A stretch of DNA of 64,000 nt from an uncultured Eubacterium sp. (GTDB lineage Bacteria; Bacillota; Clostridia; Lachnospirales; Lachnospiraceae): assembly GCA_910589665.1 (NCBI GenBank), contig CAJUTR010000003.1, positions 1 to 64,000 on the forward strand, read 5' to 3'. Below the pieces are notes generated by a model, which was not told the origin of the DNA, did no database searches, and was given only the letters and a program-made list of their open reading frames with translations. A program made the translations under genes and the position numbers. The stretch's first letter is position 1; each line of letters opens with the position of its first letter. Positions 27,101-33,375 of this stretch are shown one piece after another.

Positions 27101-27381
27101 TTGCTTATCTCGTGCAGTATCTCCCGTGGATGCTCGTCAGCCGGTGTACGTTTGCTTACCATTATTTCCCGAGCGTTCCGTTTGTAGCGCTGATGGTAGT
27201 TTACAGCCTGTACTGCTTTATCGGTGATGATAAGAAGAAGCGCATCTTTGGCTTCGCCTATTGCGGGGCGGCGGTTGCCCTCTTTGTGATGTTCTACCCG
27301 GTGTTGTCAGGACAGCCGGTTGCGTTAGAATATGTGACGAATGGATTAAAATGGCTGAGCGGCTGGGTGCTGATCTTATAG
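24172..27381 (+). CDS. Double GT-C glycosyltransferase with discoidin-like insert
   Basis: Membrane protein of 1069 residues built from two GT-C units. Residues 1-430 resemble DUF2029/ALG-type mannosyltransferases (YTTDMTCFKAWS, about residue 65). Residues about 500-625 form a soluble F5/8-type-C-like beta domain (WESFQNGGQIVLDFGE onward). Residues about 640-1069 are a PMT (protein O-mannosyltransferase, GT39) unit with the acidic FDEIYH and HPPLGKFF motifs. It should transfer sugars from a polyprenyl-phosphate donor outside the membrane. No stop or frameshift separates the parts. AAGGAA precedes the ATG. Confidence 0.88.
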   Translation: MENFYTAIIFFVIACYVLYHMWFKREVAGELRLLEKQMKPNWFNIACLLAAALVVKALFAVNYEGYTTDMTCFKAWSDMIYDNGISKFYYVDEGNGYPPGYMFVLWCMAVFRHIFGIETSSGTGVFLIKLFPILCDLGAAFVIYLLAKKRFSEGVSLMLSTLYALNPMMIIDSSMWGQVDSVFTLTVLLTCYLCMEQKRIPAYFVFCLGALLKFQTIMFAPILIFTIIEQVFLNDFSVKKMVRDLIGGLSAIAAMFLFAVPFGLDVVVPKYVNSLGLFEYCTVNAYNFWMIMGKNWVAQTEKFLFLPCETWGNLAIVVAVLLSAFVFFRMKQDKSKYFVSMVVLISCVFLFSVRMHERYLFPAIVLMLAAFLYHPTKEFFYAFVGFSVVQFINTSHVYYTFMELGTTGPEGYIMGATAVLTIFYFGYVLYGIFRKGDVVFEPNIDTGKESRRKTKARYAETNARAIKKKEKFRFTITPSKPLEKMGRIDLIVLFSIMLVYSCFALYDLGDMSAPESGWESFQNGGQIVLDFGETKSVTNLYSYPGCFEDRKFTVETSNDGVTYENKGVANIGSVFRWNDVKLSDDGGESSENRDFHLQTRWLRLTSLDNDSIVKELLFKDGEGNEIVPANASEYAALFDEQDEFDPEMGFRSGTYFDEIYHGRTAYEMIHEYRSYENTHPPLGKFFISLGVRMFGMTPFGWRIIGTLFGIGMLPFMYMFGKRLFGKTWLAGIVTTLFAFDFMHFTQTRIATIDVYGTFFIIAMFYFMLRYSQTSFYDTDFKKTLIPLGLSGLMMGLGCASKWTAIYAGAGLGIYFFGIMIRRYMEFRLAQKNPNGETAGISHSHIIDGFQPLLIKTLVACVVFFIVIPGLIYLLSYIPFQGDSPKMGLWERMIANQEGMFSYHSQLVATHPYSSLWYEWPTMIRPVFYYSNTVANDLREGISAFGNPLVWWAGIFAFAYMIYRIFAKHDRTACFLSFAYLVQYLPWMLVSRCTFAYHYFPSVPFVALMVVYSLYCFIGDDKKKRIFGFAYCGAAVALFVMFYPVLSGQPVALEYVTNGLKWLSGWVLIL

Positions 27382-27436
27382 AGCTGTCTAGTGGGATCGG
27401 TGTGCGGGATCTGCGCTGCCAGAGGGGATAGAGGAT

Positions 27437-28894
27437 ATGAATGAATGGAAGAAACTGCTGCGGGATCTGAGCCGGGGCGTGAATGTAGATAAAAACCTTC
27501 CACGATATGCAGAGGTGTTTGTGGATACTTGTTATCATGAAGCATTACTGAAACTTACATTTTCTGCGTATCTTCTGTATGAACAGAAGGAAGATGGCGT
27601 GGGAAATGGTGTGTGGGATTCTCCAGATGAAGCGAAGTGGTACGGGGAGACGGCGTCACTTCTGCGGCGTCTGGTAGAGCAGGCAGACAAACCGTTTTGC
27701 GCGGAAGTGTACGAGGATCTGGCGGAGCAGGCGAATCAACTGCGTGGACAGATGAAGGCCGTGATGGAAGTTTATACTACCTATGCCGACCGTCTGATCT
27801 GTTTTGATCATGTGATTGATCGTATGAGATTCCGGTATGAAGGAGAAGAGGAGCAGCGGCGGCAGATGAATGACATAAATGAAGTTCATTTTGTCAATCA
27901 TGTGATGCAGTTTTTGTTTGAGCCGGACGACAGTGCGGTCCGGGCGGAGCGGATAAAGAATGTCATTCGTGAAATTCCAGTCTTAATGACAAAAAATAAA
28001 CTTTTTTCGCACATAGAACAGACGCTTTCTGCTTACGTGGGGGGCGATAAGACGTCACTCGAGCGCTACTTATATATCCTTCGATCGGTTGCGATGCTGA
28101 ACCAGCCGGATGAAAGCGTCATTTCCAAAAACCAGATCGGGACATGGATCGATCAACTCAGTCATACGGATTTTTTGGCGCTTGACGAAGCTGGCTTTTT
28201 GGAAATGAAGACGCGGATGGATCAGGAGGCAGACCGGCTGAGCCAGATGACAGATCTATATGTCCAGCTCCAGGAAATCGTGAATGAAATTTATGCGTTT
28301 TGTTTGATCCGGCGTTATACACAGAACAAGACGGATCTTTACACAGACTGCATGGATGTTTTGCGCGATGTGACAGAGAGCCATTTTCAGGACGAGAAAC
28401 TGGAAAAGCTGGAGGGCAAGATTGAGTACTATGTAGAGACGGCCGCTTATTTGGAGTCGTTTCTGCCAGAGATAAAAAAATGGGATCCCGACCGCGCAGA
28501 CAAATGGAGGCACGGAATGGATCTTCATGTGTTTACCATGATATCGGATCTCTTATCAGACAGTCTGTTTATTGATCTGAAGAAGGGGGACGACACAGAA
28601 ATCGTAGATGAGAGGATGGTGAACGAGGCTGTTGGTCAATTGACGGATCAGCTCTCGCAGTTGTTTAAGACGCTGCCAAAAGAGGTAAAACGGACAGTCA
28701 TGTCTATGATCCTGGCAGAACTTCCTCCGATCTTCCAAAATGCCGAAGAGTGTGTGACATATGTTACTACTAATGTATTTGGTTGTCAGAACATGGCGGA
28801 ACGAAAAGCCGTGGTGTCATCACTGGCAAGTCTGATGGCGGAAGAAGAATTGTTTGATGTGGAATGGAGCGATCCAGATGATTTATTGGTATGA
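27437..28894 (+). CDS. Large all-helical protein of unknown function
   Basis: Soluble protein of 485 residues, almost entirely helical and acidic by inspection, without membrane segment, signal peptide or a motif I can name. Conserved-looking spots include VNHVMQFLFEPDD (about 155) and the C-terminal FDVEWSDPDDLLV. It overlaps the following gene by 17 bases and lies 55 bases after the glycosyltransferase, so it belongs to the operon that ends with GerW. Confidence 0.8.
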   Translation: MNEWKKLLRDLSRGVNVDKNLPRYAEVFVDTCYHEALLKLTFSAYLLYEQKEDGVGNGVWDSPDEAKWYGETASLLRRLVEQADKPFCAEVYEDLAEQANQLRGQMKAVMEVYTTYADRLICFDHVIDRMRFRYEGEEEQRRQMNDINEVHFVNHVMQFLFEPDDSAVRAERIKNVIREIPVLMTKNKLFSHIEQTLSAYVGGDKTSLERYLYILRSVAMLNQPDESVISKNQIGTWIDQLSHTDFLALDEAGFLEMKTRMDQEADRLSQMTDLYVQLQEIVNEIYAFCLIRRYTQNKTDLYTDCMDVLRDVTESHFQDEKLEKLEGKIEYYVETAAYLESFLPEIKKWDPDRADKWRHGMDLHVFTMISDLLSDSLFIDLKKGDDTEIVDERMVNEAVGQLTDQLSQLFKTLPKEVKRTVMSMILAELPPIFQNAEECVTYVTTNVFGCQNMAERKAVVSSLASLMAEEELFDVEWSDPDDLLV

Positions 28895-29225
28895 CCATCT
28901 TTACACGGACGATGTTGTGCGCGGAAAAGAACATACATTTAGAAAAGTAGTAGAAGAGAGAAGTAAATGGCAGAATCTTCCGTGGAAGAAGAGCTATTAT
29001 CTCCTTGTACTTGCCAGTAATCAGGAAAATTTGTTTGAAATAGTGAATACGAACCAAATGTTTTTCCGATATTATGAGTATACAAACATGTATATTATCG
29101 GTATCGCGAAAAAATATGATGGTGTGGTGGAAATTTTGCGGCGCATCATGACAGAAGGGTATGGGACCGATCTGGCATTTGATCCGCGAACTGTTTTTAC
29201 CAAAAATCGTTTTTTCCCGAACTGA
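28878..29225 (+). CDS. Small conserved-looking protein of unknown function
   Basis: Protein of 115 residues, soluble, rich in aromatic residues and basic clusters (MIYWYDHLYTDD start, VFTKNRFFPN end). GGAG lies eight bases before ATG 28878, inside the end of the 485-residue gene, so the two are translationally coupled. A longer frame from 28854 lacks a site. No family recognised; the tight overlap suggests the two proteins act together. Confidence 0.75.
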   Translation: MIYWYDHLYTDDVVRGKEHTFRKVVEERSKWQNLPWKKSYYLLVLASNQENLFEIVNTNQMFFRYYEYTNMYIIGIAKKYDGVVEILRRIMTEGYGTDLAFDPRTVFTKNRFFPN

Positions 29226-29295
29226 CCATGCGGCAGCGGATACCCGGAGGTGGTTGTATTTGACAGGATTGTTTGCTATATTAAAGGTGATTGGA

Positions 29296-30081
29296 ATGAT
29301 TCTGCTCGTCCTGTTGGGCCTGCTTGTATTCGTCTGCACAGCGGTACTGTTCATTCCAGTCCGGTATTCGGTATCATGTACGGCGGACGGCTCGGTTTCC
29401 CTCGGCTTTTCGGCATCATGGTGTCTGCATATCGTGAAACTACAGAAGGGGATGTCAGAACAGGACGTCCAGTTGTCTTTGTTTGGATGGAAGATTGGAA
29501 AGAAAAAAAAGAAGAAAAAGACGAAGAAGAACGAAGATGCCGCCCGGGGCCGCCCGGCGGATGAGACGGCAGATGCGAGTGGTCCAGACAAACTGGGCGA
29601 TCAGGGCGAGCCTGCCGGGCACAGCGGAAAACGAGAAGATCCGGATCATCAAAAAACGGAAAAGAAGGCGAAAACCCACAAAAGAAATAGAAAACGAGGG
29701 AAAAAATCCTTTTCTTTTGAAGGAATATCCAGTATAATATCGTTTATCAGAGATGATGATAATAAGAAGGGGATACAGAAGATCAAAAAAGAACTGTTTT
29801 TTTTGTTCCGTTATGTCAAACCTTCGTATGTCAGAGGCCATGTCTTGTTCGGAACGGGTGATCCCTGCACGACGGGGTGGGCACTCGGTATGATCAGCCT
29901 GATCCCGGCTGCTTATACGGAAGGGGTACGCATCGTTCCCAATTTTTACGAAAAGGAATTGGATGCGGAGATCCACGCGAAGGGAAAGGTACATTTGTTT
30001 TACTTTTTACGCATGTTCGTCAGGGGATATATGGATGCCGATATGAAGGCTTTGATTGCAAACGTATTTAATTTTGTTTAA
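29296..30081 (+). CDS. ytfI: DUF2953 protein (YtfI-like)
   Basis: Protein of 261 residues (273 if it starts at TTG 29260). One N-terminal membrane anchor (ILLVLLGLLVFVCTAVLF) and the FIPVRYSV motif are typical of DUF2953; a C-terminal domain follows at about 165-261. Between them lies a long lysine-rich, highly charged linker (about residues 70-150). TTG 29260 has GGAGG nine bases upstream and ATG 29296 has AAAGGTG, so the true start is open. It is followed by gerW, the same order as ytfI-ytfJ in Bacillus subtilis. Confidence 0.85.
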   Translation: MILLVLLGLLVFVCTAVLFIPVRYSVSCTADGSVSLGFSASWCLHIVKLQKGMSEQDVQLSLFGWKIGKKKKKKKTKKNEDAARGRPADETADASGPDKLGDQGEPAGHSGKREDPDHQKTEKKAKTHKRNRKRGKKSFSFEGISSIISFIRDDDNKKGIQKIKKELFFLFRYVKPSYVRGHVLFGTGDPCTTGWALGMISLIPAAYTEGVRIVPNFYEKELDAEIHAKGKVHLFYFLRMFVRGYMDADMKALIANVFNFV

Positions 30082-30104
30082 AGATAGAAAGTGAGGTATG
30101 CTTC

Positions 30105-30479
30105 ATGAGCGATAATAGTTTTAACAGTACAGTAGAGTCTTTATTCAAAGGGATGGACAGTTTCATCACTACGAAAACCGTCATCGGTGATGCGGTACGT
30201 TTTGAGGATGGAACGATCGTGCTACCTCTTGTAGATGTGAGTTTCGGCGTGGCCGCGGGGGCATTTACCGATGAATCCTCCAAGAAAAATAACGGCGGCG
30301 GCGGTATGGGTGGAAAGATCCAGCCGAGTGCGGTACTTGTCATCAAAGACGGAACTTCAAAACTTGTGAATGTGAAAAATCAGGACGGGATTACAAAAAT
30401 ACTGGACATGGTTCCGGAGTTTGTAGAAAAATTTAAAAAGAAAGACAGCGAAGAAGAGAAAAAAACAAAAGAAAATTAA
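30105..30479 (+). CDS. gerW: GerW family sporulation/germination protein (YtfJ)
   Basis: Protein of 124 residues with the GerW core: TVIGDAVRFEDGTIVLPLVDVSFGVAAG, a glycine-rich turn (NNGGGGMGGK) and the conserved IQPSAVLVI. In Bacillus subtilis the homologue is made in sporulation and needed for L-alanine-triggered germination. It lies 23 bases after DUF2953. Its tail is lysine/glutamate-rich. It supports a spore-forming host. Confidence 0.93.
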   Translation: MSDNSFNSTVESLFKGMDSFITTKTVIGDAVRFEDGTIVLPLVDVSFGVAAGAFTDESSKKNNGGGGMGGKIQPSAVLVIKDGTSKLVNVKNQDGITKILDMVPEFVEKFKKKDSEEEKKTKEN

Positions 30480-30487
30480 AAATATTG

Positions 30488-30516
30488 TTGCAATCTACGG
30501 ATGAATTTGGTAAAAT
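30488..30516 (+). promoter_or_regulatory. Sigma-A promoter of rpmB
   Basis: TTGCAA (30488-30493), 17-bp spacer, TAAAAT (30511-30516), about 55 bases ahead of the ribosome site of rpmB. Confidence 0.7.
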
Positions 30517-30571
30517 AGTCATGTTGTGTGTTCAGACGATTAACATAGACTGATAAAAGGAGGTGCTTTTC

Positions 30572-30757
30572 ATGGCTAAGTGTGCAATTTGTGATAAAAG
30601 CGTACATTTCGGTAATGCTGTCAGTCACTCACATAGAAGAAGCAATAAAATGTGGAAACCGAACTTGAAATCGGTAAGAGTGAAAGTGAACGGTGGTACA
30701 AAAAAGATGTATGTTTGTACTTCCTGCCTTCGTTCTGGAAAAGTAGAACGTGCATAG
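30572..30757 (+). CDS. rpmB: Ribosomal protein L28
   Basis: Protein of 61 residues of the 50S subunit. It carries two cysteine pairs, CAIC near the N-terminus and CTSC near the C-terminus, so it is the zinc-binding (C+) form. The GNAVSHSHRRSNKMWKPN segment is diagnostic. AGGAGG lies ahead of ATG 30572; an in-frame GTG at 30563 overlaps that region. Confidence 0.97.
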   Translation: MAKCAICDKSVHFGNAVSHSHRRSNKMWKPNLKSVRVKVNGGTKKMYVCTSCLRSGKVERA

Positions 30758-30783
30758 GGCCTAACGGAGAAGCGTAGGCCTTT
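30758..30783 (+). terminator. Hairpin directly after rpmB
   Basis: GGCCTA (30758-30763) pairs with TAGGCC (30775-30780), with inner CG pairs and a following TTT. It starts on the base after the rpmB stop. A weak terminator or mRNA-end stabiliser. Confidence 0.5.
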
Positions 30784-30784
30784 C

Positions 30785-30805
30785 AAGTTTGCCGGGGGCA
30801 AACTT
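30785..30805. repeat. Perfect 9-bp hairpin with 3-base loop
   Basis: AAGTTTGCC, GGG, GGCAAACTT: a perfect short-loop stem without a U-tract. A further CTCC/GGAG hairpin follows at 30807-30821. Together with the flanking hairpins it forms a chain of four structures in 120 bases. Confidence 0.6.
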
Positions 30806-30828
30806 GCTCCGCGAAAAGGAGAGTTATC

Positions 30829-30880
30829 AAAAAATAAAAAACTCCCATCCTGTAAATTCAGGGGGGGAGATTTTTTTTGT
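30829..30880. terminator. Bidirectional terminator between rpmB and the 46-residue gene
   Basis: CTCCC (30842-30846) pairs with GGGAG (30865-30869), with inner CCTG/CAGG pairing (30849-30852 with 30859-30862). An A-rich left flank and a run of eight T on the right give U-tracts in both directions, suiting convergent rpmB and the small minus-strand gene. Confidence 0.8.
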
Positions 30881-30881
30881 T

Positions 30882-31022
30882 CTAGCAGGAGGTAAAGAGA
30901 TTATATCCGATCACGAGGCAGAGGATGATTATGATGATGGCGAGGAAAGCGTTTGTGATAAATAGCATGATCGTCATGCCGATCCCGAGCCAGAATAAGA
31001 TAAATCCTAAGAGTCGTTTCAT
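30882..31022 (-). CDS. Small two-TM protein of 46 residues
   Basis: Reads MKRLLGFILFWLGIGM, a second hydrophobic stretch (about 24-40) and ends GYNLFTSC. AGGTGG lies ahead of the ATG and a terminator directly follows the stop. Proteins with the same pattern (short basic start, two membrane helices, GYNLF plus terminal cysteine) recur in Clostridia from memory, with no known function. The hydrophobic pattern, ribosome site and terminator together support a real gene. Confidence 0.75.
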   Translation of the reverse strand: MKRLLGFILFWLGIGMTIMLFITNAFLAIIIIILCLVIGYNLFTSC

Positions 31023-31134
31023 TGCTCCACCGCCACCTTTCTGTTTTGCTGCTTGCCATAAACTTATTTTATTTTATGCGGATGATGTATAAATGTGACT
31101 GTTTTCAGGAATCGTATGAACATAAAAATGGGAT

Positions 31135-31163
31135 TTGCTTTTTCTGCCATATTGAGGTAAAAT
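31135..31163 (+). promoter_or_regulatory. Sigma-A promoter of the Asp23-FakA operon
   Basis: TTGCTT (31135-31140), 17-bp spacer, TAAAAT (31158-31163), about 40 bases ahead of ATG 31205. Confidence 0.65.
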
Positions 31164-31204
31164 GAAATTAGTTTTTTGGGTGAAGAATAGATTGGAGGTT
31201 CAAT

Positions 31205-31561
31205 ATGAGAGGGCAGTTGGACAATGATATGGGTAAGGTTTTAGTAGATGGGAATGTGCTGGCGAAATACGCGGGTTCCGCCGCAGTGGAGTGTGTCGGC
31301 GTGGTCGGGATGGCATCCGTGAATATGAAGGACGGTATCGTACAGCTTTTGAAAAGGGATAATATCCGGCACGGTGTGGAGGTGAGGATCGAGAATAATA
31401 CCCTTTATATTGCCATGCACATCATTGTCGCTTATGGTGTGAGCATTATGACGGTGGCGGAAAATCTGGTAGATAATGTAAAATACAGGGTAGAGGAATT
31501 TACCGGGATGGAAGTTGGGAAAATAGTCATATGTGTAGAGGACGTCAAAGTGGTAAATTAG
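31205..31561 (+). CDS. yloU: Asp23/Gls24 family protein (YloU-like)
   Basis: Protein of 118 residues covering a single Asp23/Gls24 domain (GKVLVDGNVLAKYAGSAAVECVGVVGMAS, then VEVRIENNTLYIAMHIIV). The family is linked to cell-envelope homeostasis. It is immediately followed by the FakA-like gene, the conserved yloU-yloV pairing of Firmicutes. TTGGAGG precedes the ATG. Confidence 0.92.
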   Translation: MRGQLDNDMGKVLVDGNVLAKYAGSAAVECVGVVGMASVNMKDGIVQLLKRDNIRHGVEVRIENNTLYIAMHIIVAYGVSIMTVAENLVDNVKYRVEEFTGMEVGKIVICVEDVKVVN

Positions 31562-31583
31562 TGTGATTTTGGAGGAAAATAGA

Positions 31584-33281
31584 GTGACAGTGAAGACGAT
31601 GGATGCCCTGCTTGTAAAGAAATGTTTTCTTTCAGGTGCTGCGGCAATTCAGGCAAAAAAAGAATATATCAATGAATTAAATGTATTTCCAGTTCCCGAT
31701 GGGGATACGGGGACGAATATGACGATGACGATCCAATCGGCAGCAAACGAAGTAGCGGCCATTGAAAACCCGAACATGGAAGATATCTGTAAGGCGATTT
31801 CCGGCGGTTCCCTGCGCGGGGCGAGAGGCAATTCGGGCGTCATACTTTCCCAGCTTCTGCGCGGGTTTACGAAAGTGATCCAAAAATCCGAGGTGATCCA
31901 TGTGAACACGCTCGTTCAGGGGTTTGAGAAAGCGGTGGATTCTGCCTATAAAGCGGTGATGAAACCAAAAGAGGGGACGATCCTCACCGTGGCGAAGGGC
32001 GGAGCGGTAAAGGCGGCTAAGATTGCGAAGGAATGCGACGATCTGGTCGGATTTGCTGACAAGGTGATCGAGGAGATGCGCCGGGTGCTGAACCAGACGC
32101 CGGAAATGCTGCCGGTATTAAAGGAGGCGGGCGTGGTTGATTCCGGCGGTGAGGGGCTCGTAACGATCCTCGAAGGAATGCGCGATGCCCTCATGGGAAA
32201 AGAGATCGATTATGAACAAGCGCTACAGCCGGCCACGGAAGGCTCTGCGGAAGTACGGGGCGCTTCTGCCGGAGGGATCAGCACGGAAGAGATCAAGTTT
32301 GGATATTGTACGGAATTTATCATCCAGCTCGATCGCGGTTTTTCTTCTACGGACGAGTCAGAGATGAAAAAGTATCTGCAGGGGATCGGGGATTCGATCG
32401 TGTGCGTAGCCGATGAAGATATTGTAAAGATCCATGTTCATACGAATGATCCGGGATTGGCGATCCAAAAAGGACTTTCGTACGGGGAACTGTCTCGCAT
32501 GAAGATAGACAATATGCGGGAGGAGCACAATGAGCGCGTGATCCTTTCCTCACAAAGCCAAAAGGAAACAGCGGGACAGACAGAGAAAGCACTACAGGAT
32601 CAGAAGCAGGAACAGCCGCGGAAAGAGGCCGGATTTATAAGTGTCTCAGCCGGCGATGGACTGAGTACGATCTTTAAGGAACTCGGTGTAGACGTGGTGA
32701 TCGAGGGCGGACAGACGATGAATCCGAGTACGGAAGATATATTGGAGGCGGTTTCTCAAGTAAACGCGGATACGGTCTATGTATTTCCCAATAATTCCAA
32801 TATCATACTGGCGGCGAACCAGGCAAAAGCGTTGACGGAAGATAAGGATATCCGGGTGATACCGACAAAAAACATCCCGCAGGGGATCAATGCCATGATC
32901 CATTATATGGATGGGAGCAGCGCTGAAGAAAATGAGGAGTCGATGACTGAGGCGATCGGACAGATCAAGTGCGGCCAGGTGACTTATGCGGTCCGTGATA
33001 CGTCCATTGACGGGAAAGAGATCAAGCAGGGCGATTTGATGGGACTGAGCGACAAGACGATCGAGACAGTCGGCCATGACATCCAGGAGACAACGGTTGA
33101 ACTCGTCCGGCGACTTATGGAGGAAGAGACGGAGTTAGTGACGTTATATTATGGAAAGGATGTCTCGGAAGAAGAGGCGGACAGGATGGCAGAGGCCGTC
33201 TCCGGACTGAGGGAAGACATCGAGGTTGAGGTAGAGTACGGCGGTCAGCCGATCTATTATTACTTTATCTCTCTGGAGTAA
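31584..33281 (+). CDS. fakA: DhaL/DegV-type fatty acid kinase subunit FakA (YloV)
   Basis: Protein of 565 residues: an N-terminal DhaL (DAK2) ATP-binding domain with FPVPDGDTGTNM (about 33-44) and GARGNSG (about 84-90), a middle region, and a C-terminal DegV-like domain. With FakB it phosphorylates exogenous fatty acids for membrane lipid synthesis; no fakB is in the window. GTG 31584 lies eight bases after GGAGG; a GTG at 31563 is in frame but lies before that site. Confidence 0.93.
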   Translation: MTVKTMDALLVKKCFLSGAAAIQAKKEYINELNVFPVPDGDTGTNMTMTIQSAANEVAAIENPNMEDICKAISGGSLRGARGNSGVILSQLLRGFTKVIQKSEVIHVNTLVQGFEKAVDSAYKAVMKPKEGTILTVAKGGAVKAAKIAKECDDLVGFADKVIEEMRRVLNQTPEMLPVLKEAGVVDSGGEGLVTILEGMRDALMGKEIDYEQALQPATEGSAEVRGASAGGISTEEIKFGYCTEFIIQLDRGFSSTDESEMKKYLQGIGDSIVCVADEDIVKIHVHTNDPGLAIQKGLSYGELSRMKIDNMREEHNERVILSSQSQKETAGQTEKALQDQKQEQPRKEAGFISVSAGDGLSTIFKELGVDVVIEGGQTMNPSTEDILEAVSQVNADTVYVFPNNSNIILAANQAKALTEDKDIRVIPTKNIPQGINAMIHYMDGSSAEENEESMTEAIGQIKCGQVTYAVRDTSIDGKEIKQGDLMGLSDKTIETVGHDIQETTVELVRRLMEEETELVTLYYGKDVSEEEADRMAEAVSGLREDIEVEVEYGGQPIYYYFISLE

Positions 33282-33299
33282 GCGGAAGGGAACGGGCGG

Positions 33300-33323
33300 G
33301 CCGTGGTGATTGCCACGGCTTTT
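33300..33323 (+). terminator. Terminator after fakA
   Basis: GCCGTGG (33300-33306) and CCACGGC (33313-33319) form a perfect 7-bp stem with a six-base loop, followed by TTTTG. The U-tract is short, so read-through into polA is likely. Confidence 0.6.
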
Positions 33324-33375
33324 GCCGTTTATGGAAAGCGTGGTGCGCACGGCGTGCGCGGAAAAGAGGTTAGTT

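Noticed and set aside
24172..27381. Two separate glycosyltransferase genes
   Set aside because: The frame is open throughout and no internal ribosome site or start was found at the junction.
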